From: Stenocarpella maydis
Taxonomy: Eukaryota > Ascomycota > Sordariomycetes > Diaporthales > Diaporthaceae
NCBI GenBank assembly: GCA_002270565.1
Contig: NQMI01000146.1
Coordinates: 48,537-112,536 of the forward strand
Length of the DNA: 64,000 nt
Reading direction: 5' to 3'
Below, one piece after another: positions 12,143 through 23,863 of the stretch (the first letter of the stretch is position 1; every line of letters begins with the position of its first letter). The notes beneath the pieces are model-generated. The model saw nothing but the letters and a program-made list of their open reading frames with translations, had not been told where the DNA came from and searched no databases. Both the position numbers and the translations under genes were made by a program.

Positions 12143-13438
12143 TGGGCTAGACCCCTTTTTGTTGTGTTGGGCTGCAGCCCTTCAGACACTTGGACGACAG
12201 ACTCGGCGGCCTGACGGATGTCCTTGAGCACCCCCTATCTCGCTCCCTGCTTGGTCCTGGGGGTCCTCTGCGCTGTTGTGGCGGTCGTAAGCTTTCTGGG
12301 CGAGGCAGATCAGATACCAAGCGGCTGGCGGGCCCACAGGCTCAGCTCAGGCGAGAGAAGGTGGTGGTGGGGCGGGGATGGAATGGAAGACAGGGAACAC
12401 AAGGACAAGGTGGTTCGTGGGTGGATTGGCGACGGGAAACCGACATGCGTGGTGCGCTGCTGCCGGTGCTGTCCCTGGCGCCCGGCGCGTCCGACGACAA
12501 GCTCGCAGCCGTCGCGTCGATTGGGTGGGTCTCTTGGACGGCATCCGAAGCTGGTGATGCATGGCCATGGTCCACCCGCGAGTGTGTTCCGGGCTTGTGT
12601 CGGCTCGAGGCTCGCTCGGTTCCGTCTCTTACGCAACCTACCTGGCTGTGGTCTTGCCGTCCTTGGCCAGCATGTTGCGTGGCAAAGCTGCTGTCCTTCG
12701 GAATTTGACGATGCGGCGGCGGCAACTTGATTGCTATCGATTCTCCTGCCGGTCGCTTGTGCTCTATCTATCACGCTTATACCAAAACCTAGGTAGACCT
12801 CGTCGCCGCATAGTGGCTGAGCCTCATGAATCGCATTCCATAGGTTCTTGCAGTTCTCGGAGCGCTGGGGGTTGAGCCGCGTCCTCGGTGGGGACTGTGT
12901 CGCCCATTTTGTGGAAGTTGTCTAGCCTCAAGAAGAAAGTGCAGTAAAGATTGCGTAGTTTCCAGGACGACTCTTTCTGCTACTTGTTTACCGAGGTATT
13001 TAGCTGATTTCGTTTTCAATCCGGTTACAGTTCTCTTTATAAACAAAGGGGTGCGACAGTCCCTTCACGAGTCATTAACGCTCAAAGGCCCGTTTTAGAT
13101 AGTAAATACAATGCCAAGGTGTTTACATAGGAGGCGCGCGCCTAGAGCGTGTTGGTTGGTACTACTCCGTATGTAAAGGCGAAGGAGGGTGGTCGCCGTA
13201 CTCCTAACCCTGATCCATATTCACCACATTCACATGTGTGTTTGAGCACATCCGCATTCCCATCTGGACTTCGACATTCTTTTATCATCTGCAGCTTCAC
13301 AGTCGAAGATCATCTTACCGGCGGTCAAGATTTACCCGCGGCTGTGACTAAAATCCCTTGCCCCCCCCCCCCAGCTCATAAAACTTTGCCCGAGATTAGC
13401 AGTCATAAAATAAAATCAACCATGTGAGCGTAGTCGCC
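12143..13438. other. Divergent intergenic region, ERG27 and OB-fold gene
   Basis: Promoter region for two genes reading outward. A tiny 27-residue frame (12824-12907, minus strand) starts with ATG but has no recognisable continuation. A C run at 13361-13372 sits about 65 bases before the OB-fold gene; the right arm reads A in place of the first C. Confidence 0.55.
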
Positions 13439-14701
13439 ATGAAGAGGCTCACCATCGTCCTGGCCGGAGCCCCCGAGGCCGACCAGCTTGACTGGAGCAC
13501 CCCCGGCCTTCTCCAGGCCTTTCAGGACTCGATCGCAGCCTTCGCACTTCTCCCACAGCAGGCAAAACATGCTCTCCCATCCTGCACACCATCTCAGGAT
13601 AATTCGCTCCTGGACATGCCTGTGTGGCGCTCGCTCTCCCTCAGGCGCGCTCACGTCCACACCGGCTTCTCCCAGCAGCATGACCTCGACATCGTGAACC
13701 ACTTCCCCACCAGCGCCGACTTCCTCACCACCGCCGGCATATCCTCCGAGGCCTCTTCCCAGAGTCTGAGCCAGGAGGGCGCCTCTGGCATTGAGAGCAG
13801 GCTGCTTGACGAGTGGTACGAGCACTCGCTTGCCCTGCACGACGAGCTAGCGTCGTCGCAACTCGTCCCGCGCGACTCTCAGGACCACCACACCAGCCGC
13901 GGCGACGAAGGGACCGAGCCCTCCTCGGAAGGTGCTCCTGGCCACACAAGGTCTGTCTCTTTCTCTACCAGCGACGAGGGGGATACGACGACGATCCTCA
14001 CCGTCGACAACGATGCCACCATCGTCGTGACGACGCCACTGCAACCCGGCCGTCAGCGCACCGGCGCCGGCCCCTCAGACCACCTCTCGGACCTTCAAGA
14101 CATCCCGTCGGCCAGGTGCCTGGAGTCGATCCAGCCACAGACCATGACAGTGACGCTCATCGTGGGGATAATCAGCATCGCGGCTCCGCGCACGGTCGAG
14201 ACCCGCTTCGGCGCCACCAGGTCACTGGTCGAGGTCCTCATCGGCGACGAGACCAAGTCGGGCTTCTCGGTGACGTTCTGGCTGTCCGCGGCCGAGCTGG
14301 ACGGCTCAGGCCCACTGGCCGGGCTCGGGGCCCAGGACGTGGTGCTCATACGCAACGTCGCGCTCAACGTCTTCCGCGGCAGGGTCTACGGCGGCAGCCT
14401 GCCGAGGGGCAGGACGGGCGTGTACCTGCTGCACCGTGGGCGTAAGCTTGGGGCCGGGGACGACGGCGGCCACTACACGGCCGCCGACCTGGCCAAGGCT
14501 GGGAGGCGCGGCGCTCGGCGGATCCACCCCCAGCTGGAGAAGACACGGCGGGTGAGGGACTGGGTGCTGAAGTTTGTCGGCGGCGGCAGGCCCGCTGGCG
14601 GAAATGATATGGGCACTCGGAGGTCGCTGCGGACGAGGAAGGGGAAGCAGAGGGCCGCTCCTAGGGATTGGAACCAGCCTCCGCCGTTGGACTCGCAGTG
14701 A
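13439..14701 (+). CDS. Uncharacterised OB-fold nucleic-acid-binding protein, left copy
   Basis: A single exon of 420 residues. I chose the ATG at 13439; an upstream ATG at 13422 is followed at once by a stop. Residues 1-110 contain a conserved-looking block (LTIVLAGAPEADQLDW, WRSLSLRRAHVHTGF). Residues 110-235 are Ser/Asp/Thr-rich and probably disordered. Residues about 238-350 look like an OB fold: alternating hydrophobic strands TVTLIVGIISIAAP, SLVEVLIGDETKSGFSVTFWL, DVVLIRNVALNVF and GVYLLHRG. The tail is strongly basic (RRSLRTRKGKQR). This suggests a single-stranded DNA or RNA binding protein in the style of RPA- or shieldin-like factors, but I cannot name it and the function is inferred. 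The right-arm copy is identical in frame. Confidence 0.72.
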   Translation: MKRLTIVLAGAPEADQLDWSTPGLLQAFQDSIAAFALLPQQAKHALPSCTPSQDNSLLDMPVWRSLSLRRAHVHTGFSQQHDLDIVNHFPTSADFLTTAGISSEASSQSLSQEGASGIESRLLDEWYEHSLALHDELASSQLVPRDSQDHHTSRGDEGTEPSSEGAPGHTRSVSFSTSDEGDTTTILTVDNDATIVVTTPLQPGRQRTGAGPSDHLSDLQDIPSARCLESIQPQTMTVTLIVGIISIAAPRTVETRFGATRSLVEVLIGDETKSGFSVTFWLSAAELDGSGPLAGLGAQDVVLIRNVALNVFRGRVYGGSLPRGRTGVYLLHRGRKLGAGDDGGHYTAADLAKAGRRGARRIHPQLEKTRRVRDWVLKFVGGGRPAGGNDMGTRRSLRTRKGKQRAAPRDWNQPPPLDSQ

Positions 14702-17528
14702 TGGGGTTGCTCTGGGCTGGGACATTGTCCTTGCATATCTGGCGCAAATTTGGGAGCGGACATCCGCTCTTGGGCAGGATAGACTTGTTCCCGTGATACC
14801 CGGCTGCTTTTGAAATTTCCACAACTGAGTTCAGCATAGCCTCTAATTTTCCGCTCTTTTCCGTCCACGTCACTCATCTGAACAGAGTACTCCCACAACC
14901 GGGAAACGGAGAACACACGCCAGCTTAAGAGGCATTCCACATTGATAGACCCCATAGTATCTGTCAAACACACCAAAGGCATGATGATGGATATGCGGGA
15001 CATACGACCAGACCATCATGATCGAAACACTCAAATGCTAAATCTTTTGTGCCAGCATCACCTTCCGCATCAGGTTGCCCAGCCGCGTCCATCATGCCTT
15101 CGCCTCGGTGTCGATAGCGGGGATAGGACAGCTCACGAAATAAAATCGCGATGCTTTCTTGACTTGTCGTGACGGATACCTGATAGGCTTGGACAAAAGG
15201 TCCTGCAAGTAATATAAGCCAAGCTGACATTGAGTCATTCAATATTAAGAGCTGTGAGCGAGTTTTAGGTGCGTTTCCTGACGGATAAGCCCCTGAAGAA
15301 AACTATACCCAATTCTGAAGTACCTTCACACCGCTTCCTTTGTACCCCATCCATCATTCCGGCATTGTGAAACGGCACAACTCACAGCAGCCAGGCTGCT
15401 GGATACTACAGGTATCGACCCTTATATTATAAGCAACAATTTAAATTCCGTCGGGAGGAGGATACCAGGCCCGAGACCGATGTTAATAAGTGGCTGTGCC
15501 TGCTAGAAATTGGGTTCTGTCTGAATACTCTGCATCTCAACTCAATCTGGTTGAAGTCGGGGTGGTTCTATTATAGCCGTAACGATCGCCCCGTCAGCTT
15601 TGGAGTGTGGGTTGAACGGGGGAGAACACAAACTTGGGGGGAGAAGACGGAGTTATCGCCCGTTGTAAAACTCCTGTCCTAATCGAATTATAACAGCAGT
15701 TGAAAATCTCTCTTTCAACTACCAGTTAGTATAAGTAGAGTTTCGATTAAAAATCTGTCATAATGTCAACTCAGCGTCCATGAATTTGTTATCCTGATCC
15801 TCCTTATTTCCAGCTTTAGTTAGTCCTTCGAAGGACCTTGCGCAGGTACCAGGCCATAAGACGAACCAGCCACAAACTATAAGCCAACCAGTAAGTCAAC
15901 CTATGGCACAAAGCATTTCAATTCCTCCTTATAATATCAGCAAGGTGAGCATGGTTATAGTCTCCTGCTGTAGCAGTAAGATACCCCTGATATGCACATT
16001 CTATAGCCAGACTTGCCGCGCTAGTACAAGATAGGGCTATTGTAGCGAAGGCGATAATGGCGGTTTCGGGGTTTATTAGGGGACTGCCGGTCCACCATTG
16101 CCCAATGGCTAGCAAGAGTAAGATAATGATAGAGATTGCCAGAGTGACAAAGCCAAAGCTCTTTGCGTCGTTAAAGCAATCATTGCACATCGGAATATTG
16201 AATATGTGCAGCATGTTGACTCGAGAAGGCTTATTAAGGTGTCGTTTTGCTGTAACCTTAATCTCTCAGAAGCCGGCTTGTTGCGTACAAGATGGATCTC
16301 CGTGAGTCAGATGTTGACTAGGTATCACCTTGTTCCAGGTAACTTGGTTGTCGTGGACCTCCTGTGTGTGAGTTTCTCGAAAAGACCAGAGTTCTGTTTG
16401 GTTCAAAACGAGTTTGCGTTGGTGCAGTGTAGAAGTTGGGACGGGCAGTCCGAAAAGCACTGGATTCGATGCAAATACATTAGTAGGCCAGCGAAATCGC
16501 CGGGTTTCTACCTACCAGGGACTATCAGGCTGGCTAAACTAGCTACTGGTTTCTAAGAAGAAAGTCTAGTATTAATCTTGTACATATACTAATGCTAAAA
16601 GTCCATAGTGAAGAAGTAAAAGTTTTGGAACTAGGACATTCTAAGTTGGCAAATACGGGGGTTGTTTGTGTCCGCCTCAAATGTGTGGGTGAGTCTTGGT
16701 GGGCTTACGTTTCTCTTGAGGGTTTTTGATGTCATTTCATCGGTTCTCTTCTTCTCGCCATTCCCCTCTGCATCTGCATATCTGGCCCTAGTCAGGCCAT
16801 CATGCATAACTACCTAATCACTATCCGGCAGTTAGGAATGATACTAAACGGCTCGCCTACAGGTACCTCTCAGGACCTACAACGGCTGATATGGCCAATC
16901 ATAAAAGTAGCAGCGCGGACCGCATCGCAGGTATTACATGGTTTGTGTAATTGAACCTGCTATGCGAAAAAAGGCTAGAGGCGTACCGTATTTACCTCCC
17001 TTCCCCTGAGACAGACTGGAGGGCAGCGGGAAACGTCTTTATTCGCGTCTCCCGTTGGCCGTATTGCCTGCCCGCTGCCCTACAGAAATGCATGAAACTG
17101 CGCACTCGTTTCTCTGGGCTGCATGGCAACGCTTATGAGCTTGTGGTACTCCTGTATGCTTATGACATCTTTGCCGACCCCTAATCCATCGTCGTCTCCG
17201 GCCTCATGGCGCCCATGACCTCCAGGAAAGAGCAACTCAGTGTTGATATTTTGATTCAAACACTCCTGCCCGACCACCTTTAAATCCATCCGTCCCTCGG
17301 CTCTCGCGGCTAGTGCTATGTACCAACATAATGAAGAGTAGTGGTCGCAGAAAGGCTTCGAAATGTGTCGAACCCGTACTTCTAGACCCATACCCCAGAA
17401 GAACACTCGAATGTGAATGCTATAGAGCCAGATCTCGGAAATTGCCCTAATAAATGATACGCTCGTAGACGGTGGAAAATCAATCGCCTCGTGGAATGCG
17501 GTGTCGAAGAGTCGCAGCGGCCGCGACT
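14702..17528. other. AT-richer intergenic island
   Basis: The stretch between the convergent OB-fold gene and RXT2 is visibly richer in A and T than its flanks, especially 15240-15920 and 16560-17000. It contains a predicted small membrane protein at 15918-16214 (separate entry) and a weak 92-residue minus-strand frame at 14964-15242. The latter has a hydrophobic start but no family match, and is not called. Confidence 0.55.
15918..16214 (-). CDS. Predicted small two-helix membrane protein, left copy
   Basis: A 98-residue frame starting at the ATG at 16214. It begins with a cysteine pair (MCNDCFND, residues 9-16), then has two hydrophobic segments at about 20-40 (FVTLAISIIILLLLAIG) and 52-72 (AIIAFATIALSCTSAASLA), with a short polar tail. 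I recognise no family. Its support is internal: two well-formed transmembrane segments in an AT-richer region where long frames are less likely by chance. It could be a chance frame or an exon of a larger gene. It is preserved unchanged in the other arm, which adds nothing because the whole arm is. Confidence 0.35.
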   Translation of the reverse strand: MLHIFNIPMCNDCFNDAKSFGFVTLAISIIILLLLAIGQWWTGSPLINPETAIIAFATIALSCTSAASLAIECAYQGYLTATAGDYNHAHLADIIRRN

Positions 17529-19178
17529 TTACTTCCGATTTCTAGTCTTCTTCTGGGTCTGCGTCGTGTCCTCTTCTTCCTCATCCTGGCCCTTCTTCAG
17601 GTCTTCCGTGAGGCCCCACTCCTCTTTGTCGTACCAATCCTCGCCATCAGACATCTCTCCTACGTGCGCCTCAGCCTTCGACCACTCTAGTACGGTTTTT
17701 CGCATGCGATCCGCCTTGAGGAGGCCATGGTACAGCTTCTCAGTACCGCGGCATACCTCTTCTTGCTTTTGGACGTACAGCTGGAGTAGTCGCCGAACGT
17801 CCTCCGCCTCCTGTTCCGGGAGGCCTAGATCACGGTCGGGATGCGCTAGCTTTGGCGCAAGGAATATCGGGTGAATAAAATGGTCGTCGGCGGATGGCGC
17901 TGATGGGGATGCAGCTTGGCTGCCGTTTTGGTCTGCGATCTCGACAAAACCAGGCGCAGCGCTTGCATCCAACATAGCAACATCACTGTCTGCTGTGCCT
18001 TGTGTGGGACCAGGTTGCTTCCCTTTTTGTTTCGCCGAAGTGCCGTTGGCTGGATTCAACTCATGCTCATCCGGTTTTCCGTCACTGGTGGTGAGCGGCA
18101 CAACCCTTCCTGCTCCCTGCCCCTCATTGAAGGCTCCCTGACCGTCTTTGTCGTTTGCAGACCTGTCCGCCTTGCTGCCATCGCTGTTCGTCATAACCAC
18201 GTTTTTGTTTGATGTTTCCGGTTTCTCATGGGCCTGAGCCTCCTCGGTGGCGGCTCCATAGTGGTCCCCGTTCAGGGAAGGTCGAGCTGCGCTGCTGCCA
18301 TTGATATTTGTACTTGAAATACCTTCCAGCCCTTCTTCCTGTGACCTCTTGCGCTTCATCGTACGCAAGCCAAAACTATTTCTGAACATTTCTCGGTCAT
18401 TGGCGCCCAGCATCATCTCGGGAGTCACCCAGGTGTGGTCCCCGCTGAGTCTTGTGAGGAGTGGCCGCACTTTCCACAGTGCAATGTTCTCCTTGTGCAT
18501 GAGATCGCAAGCTTGGTTTGTCAATTCCTTCAGGGCAGTCGATTTGAAAGGTCTCGAGAGTGTGGGGTGGGCGGGCAGGTCCGTGACTGCAGTGAGGGGC
18601 GCGAGGAGTTCTAGAGGCAAGTCAGTGATGATTCAGAGAGGCCGTTCTCTGCGGCGTGCTGCGAATCCTGGCGTTACATACGCTCAATATGAATCGACGA
18701 GTAGGGATCAGTCTCGGCCGCAGCGACAATTGCGTCTTGGACCTGCTGATCATCGTCATCGCTGTCGATGCTGTAGCCGTCTTCGTCAAATAGGGGCGGG
18801 TTGCGACTTATGATGGATCGCTTATAACCTGCATGCTCGACCTCCTATGCATTGTAATTAGCGATTGTCCTAATGAGCCGCCACACTTGGTCGCGCCCTG
18901 GGCTTGGAACGTGCCTCCTTGTAGACTGCGGGCCCGGTGGGTGGTCCTAGTTTGCCCTGGCGGACAAACCGCGCCCTTTTCTTCAACTTGTTGCCGCGAT
19001 TGGTGGTCTGTTGGATCTCGGAGTCGGAGTCGGATTCTGGCAAAAGGGCTGGTGTCAGCAGCAAGATCCTTACCAGTGACGGGCACCGGAAGCTCTTACC
19101 GATGGCCTGTCTGGCCACGGTCTTTTTCATGGCCTTGGCGAGGTCGGCAAAGAGGATTTGTTCGCGTGTTAATGACAT
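17529..19178 (-). CDS. RXT2: Rpd3L histone deacetylase subunit RXT2, left copy
   Basis: Four exons on the minus strand, 19178-19100, 19036-18915, 18844-18682 and 18610-17529, encode 481 residues. The RXT2 N-terminal domain covers about residues 30-170: RGNKLKKRARFVRQG, LGPPTGPAVY, VEHAGYKRSIISRNPPLFDEDGY, an acidic Asp stretch, then LLAPLTAVTDLPAHPTLSRPF and DHTWVTPEMM. The middle is Ser/Asn/Gly-rich and disordered; the C-terminus has a charged helical stretch (EQEAEDVRRLLQLYVQKQEE). In yeast Rxt2 belongs to the large Rpd3 (Rpd3L) deacetylase complex, so a nuclear repressor role is expected. Intron 2 appears to use a GC-AG boundary (donor GCACGT after an AAG GAG exon end at 18915). It is divergent from the TRAPPC11-like gene. 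Confidence 0.85.
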
Positions 19179-20062
19179 GTTTACGGTGCGTGGAGGTTGC
19201 GTTGAGACGGTCTAGGTCGTGGCAGTCAAGAGTGTTTGCGCTGGAAGTGCCCAGTTGCGTTCGCGACGCGCAAGACTTCTGGGGGAGGACAAGGAGAATA
19301 GATTCGGCCTCCAAGACGAGGTGCCTGGGAGGGAATGTGGGAATTGTCGGTAGCGTTAATGGCGTCGCTCAAGCGGACCTGTTCACCAGCTCAAAGTGAA
19401 AATGGGGCGCTTTTGGCAGACATTGTAGAAGATATCAGGGAGAGGGTTGTATCGAGGAGGGTGTGTGGTGATCGGCGGTCCTGGGCGGAAGTGAACGTTG
19501 CTTCGACCCCGTCAAGGCAGGCAGAACCGGCCTCGGGAGACATTCTCCTGCCCATACATGACGCCAGACCGGCAGTATTGCTCACCGCCCGCAGCTCATC
19601 ACACTCGGGGAGCTGGGGTCAGCGGCTCTTGCTCGGCCGGCGGCTGAGTACACTAGAGCTATCCATCGCAACTGTCTCTCTCCTAACCCGCCTCGAGTGC
19701 TCTATGGCCCCTTTCCAAAGGCGCAAGCAGGGGAGCATACGATCTGGTGGACCATCTCTCTTCTTGTCTAGGATATCATAGATGCTGGTATAAAGATCGC
19801 AAATGCCCACTTTAAAGCAGGCTGTCCTCCCTTGTGAGTTCAAGGCTGCTACTACTATCTATACCCTGGGCCTGCTGCACCCCGCCAGGCGGGTAGGTCA
19901 AGGGTCTGGTGAGAGCTTCCACTGACAATGACTGCCAGTGTCTCCCGCCGTCAGCTGCCAATGATATCCCCACGAACAGACAGGCCTGAGCAGAAGGTCG
20001 CTATCTGAACGCCACAGCCAGCTCTGGTTATCCACCATCTGCAGTGGGTATCGTCGCCCAGC
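19179..20062. promoter_or_regulatory. Shared divergent promoter, RXT2 and TRAPPC11-like gene
   Basis: These 884 bases separate two start codons reading outward, so both promoters must lie here or overlap. I see no gene in it and no element I can name. Confidence 0.5.
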
Positions 20063-23000
20063 ATGGACGAGTATCCCCCTTGCAGCCTGGACCTTTGTTT
20101 GCCCTTGGCTGTTGTTCTTGGCCTGCCATCCAAATATGCCCAGGAGTCCTCTCTTGACGCCCAGTACAAGGACGGAGCCACACTCATTCGATCCGAGCCG
20201 CCGCCGGTGGAAGGAGACCAGGTCGGCGCCCTCATACAGCATATTCGGAACACGGATGCATCCGGGCTGCCCTGGAACGGGAGGGATACGAGCAACGTCA
20301 AGTACAAGTTCCGCTTCAGGACCACCGGCAGGGTACGTGGTCCGCTGATATCGGCGCTCAAGACCGCATCGGCGGTTATGTGGCGAGGACTCTGCTGACC
20401 ACCGCCAGACCTACCTGCTACCCCCGAAGCTTGCCCGTCTCCCTTACGACTTCGAGATACCACCCTCCCAGGCCGTATTACACTCGCCCTTCTCGCCTCT
20501 GAGCCCAACCGCGAACCTATATCCTGATGGTCTGATAGACCAGACATGGCTCAAGAAGCACCAAGAACTCGTACCGAGTGTTCTTGTGTGCCTATACAGC
20601 CTCACGGCGGATGCGACTTTAGCGACCCTCCATGACAACAAGATCAAGACGGATATTGGTGTTCTGAGGAACGCCCTGGCGCAGTCTGGCTGTAAGTCAA
20701 AATTGGCCGTCATAGTCCTCGTCGACAACAACCACGGAGTACAAGAGAGGTTAGAAAATATTCGCAGGGGCAGCGGACTCGACGCCAAGTCATTCTTTGC
20801 TGTACCAACTGATGCCTCACCGGATGAGCTCAGCCGCATCATGGACAATGCCCTCACGACGCTCTATGCACAGTCCATCGAGTACTATCGCGACCACGGC
20901 AGGCGGGTCAAGAAGAAAAGGGGTCGTGGTGCGGCACCCCAGCCCACTGTCCCGCCCACATCCGGCACTTCGCAGACGCTCTCGCTGCCGGGATGGCATA
21001 TCCGGTACGACTTCAAATCTGCAGTGTTTGCAGAGTACCGCCAGGAGATGGATGTCGCTTTGCGTTTCTTTGAACAGGCTTACGAAAACCTATTGAGCTC
21101 CGAGGTTATGGAGATTATACCGAGCTGGAACCCTAGGTGGAATCAGGCGAGGTTCCTAGCCGACGTCATCGCTGTGCGGTGCATAAGGAGTCTTATGTGG
21201 AACGATCAGCACACAGCGGCAGTCAGGCGTTGGGAAAGCCACAGGGAGAGGATGGCGGATTTCGTCGATCGGCTAGGTCATGGAACCAACAACTACGGCT
21301 GGGAAGCCTGGGAAGCCCGCTGGGCTGTGGTCATGGCGAACCTGATTGAGAAAGCCGATATCCCTGATTTCGACCATTCCGCCGTAAGCATCTATTTGCC
21401 ACCAGAGAAGTCTGCACAGGCAGATAGGATACAGCCGTGGGAAATGCTGCATCACCCCGGCTACTGGTACCGTCTGGCGGCACGACATACCTTTGCGCGT
21501 CGACGACTTGCCTTCAAAATGCCCGAAGACGACAGGAGGTCACCGAGCGAATCTCCAGCCTCCAAGCTGGCTTCAAAAGCCTTTAGATATGACAGCTACA
21601 TGTGTCCTGAGCCTTACGATGAGCTGCCTCTAGGTCGGTCAGGGATCAACCACACCAAAATAATCCTCGATCATCTTCTCTCTGCGCAGTCATATTTCAT
21701 GAAGAAGCAGCAGGAACGCCTCGCTGCTGAGGTTTCCCTCGAGTGCGCCAAGGAGCTGGCCGCGGTGAAGGACTGGGCAAATGTGGTGAAGATTTTACGT
21801 CCCTTCTGGGATGAATTGTCTTTTCGGCGAGATGGCTGGCCAGAGATTACCGAAGACATGTGCTGGTTGCTGAGAGCTTCAGCAGTTGATATCGCGCAGG
21901 CTGATCTGGTAGTATCTATTGATTGGGAGCTGCTGAACAATAGTAAGATCCCGCACACCGGTTCCAGGGGCATGACTATTGACATGATTGCATAGGATTC
22001 AAGAAGCATCCGAAGTGGCATTACGACTTGACGAGGTCTCTCGACGGTGTGAAGGCGCCCAGGCCGTCGATAAATCTGACCGATGAGTTGGGCACATCCT
22101 TTATTATGCCTTCATTCGTCTTTCGGCATGAGGAAGGAAAGGCGGGGCTTACATGTCAGGCCCAGCTGTCCATAACGTCGAATGCGGTTTTGGGATCCGC
22201 GCCAATCGCTCTGGAAAGCATCATCCTGAGGTTCGATGGCAGCATCAAGCCAATACTGTTAACTCACATTCAAGATGTGGATGCCGGGGAGACAAGACGG
22301 GGCCCTGTGTCTTTACATGTGGTCTCGCTGGTCGAGGCCACGACGGAGGCCGAGCAGGACACTCAGACTTCTGGAGAACTCAACGGTCAATTGCACTTGA
22401 GTGGCACGAGTAACCTGACAATGATCCCCGGGCGCACGTCTGTTTACGAGATGAACATTCCGTTGAGGGAGCCTGGCGATGCAAGTGCTTCGTCGCTGAA
22501 GTTCACTGTCAACTACGATGCATTTGGCTTGACGTATACTACAAACGTACAGAAGGCAGGCAGTGGGCACGTATGGCACACTGTACGATCGAGCAGACGG
22601 ATCGCGCGCACTCATCCCCAGTCCATCCGGGTTCTACCCAGACCCCCGAAGATGGAGATCAGAGAAGTGGAGTTTCTCGAGCAGTACTACACGAACGAGG
22701 TTATTGAGCTTCTCTTCGACATCATCAACGAGGAAGATGTCGATGCAACCGTCAAACTCGATGTCACAGTGCTCAGCGAGGATCCACCAAACTTCAAGCT
22801 GAAATTCGGCGACGGTGAAGAAAAGCGGGCCCTAGCAGACGGCGAGGAGTGCACACTGCTTGGGGCGCCTCTGGGGTTGATCAAGAGTTCGGAGTCATCG
22901 CGCGTCGCCCTAGTCCTGACAGGCGCAGAACGGACAGCGGCGTATACACTAACATTAAAGGCATCTTACAGCCTCGTCACCGACGCGGCGACCTCGATCA

Positions 23001-23863
23001 TACAGTCTGCTTCTTTCCGCATCAATGTAGCCAGCCCGTTCGAGGCAAATTACGAACTCCTCCCTCGCCTTCATCCGGACCCCTGGCCAAGTTTGTTCGA
23101 CCATGAAGGGGTCTTGAACCCCTCAGCAGAAACACCTGGACCGAGCATCGGCCTTGCGCAGACTTGGTGTCTCGTGACTCGATACGCTTCGTTTGCATCT
23201 GAGAATTTGACGGTCCTGGACCTCGACATCGAGGTCCAACCTGCGCATGGTATACAGTGCCAGACGTCGAAACGAAAGACCCTACCACCTGACGGTCTAC
23301 AGGTGAGCCCGAAGACAATCGAGGAGACGCAATTTGACGTCGCTGTCAAGAGGGCAAGCTTGGATGATCGGAATCCGACGGGTCTCGACCTGTCATTCGT
23401 CATCAGATGGGCCCGACCAGGGGCTGAAGCCGGCACGTCAAACAGGACTCTCCTCGCGGTTCCTCGACTTCCGGTCTTCACCACAGAGCCCAGGGTCCTT
23501 GCGTCCGTCTCGTACGCCAAGCAGGGTGGTCAGGTGGAACAGACCTTGCTGCTCGACATCACAATCGAGAACGCGTCGAACCACTTCCTCACTTTCGGCC
23601 TGACCATGGATCCCAGCGATGAGTTTGCTTTCTCCGGAGCCAAGCAGACAACCATCAACCTGCTACCTATCACCAGGAGGACGACGTCGTACCGGCTTAT
23701 ACCTTTGGTCAAGGGTGGCAGCTGGATCAGGCCGACTCTGATAGTCAAGGATAAGTACTTCCAGAAGGTATTGCGGATTATCCCCACAGACAACACGAAG
23801 GCTGATAAGGATGGTGTCTTGATCTGGGTCCCGCCGGCTACTGAGGAGGGAGACGAAAACTAG
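20063..23863 (+). CDS. TRAPP complex subunit TRAPPC11-like (foie-gras/gryzun), left copy
   Basis: Three exons, 20063-20332, 20409-21942 and 21996-23863, with phases 0 and 1, give 1223 residues. The N-terminal third contains CLYSLTADATLATLHDNKIK and a nucleotide-like VIVLVDNNHG stretch. The foie-gras domain follows at about residues 220-490, with the hallmark HIRYDFKSAVFAEYRQEMDV and FFEQAYENL helices. The C-terminal half is beta-rich (ESIILRFDG, VEFLEQYYTNEVIELLFDI, WIRPTLIVKDKYF) and matches the gryzun region. TRAPPC11 is part of TRAPPIII, which activates Rab1/Ypt1 in ER-to-Golgi traffic and autophagy. Budding yeast lacks a clear TRAPPC11, while many filamentous fungi have one. The 53-base second intron is short but canonical. 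Confidence 0.87.

Noticed and set aside
12824..12907. 27-residue minus-strand frame with ATG
   Set aside because: No splice donor leading to a recognisable second exon and no family.
14964..15242. 92-codon minus-strand frame with a hydrophobic start
   Set aside because: Could suggest a secreted peptide, but no cleavage site or family was evident; support too weak.
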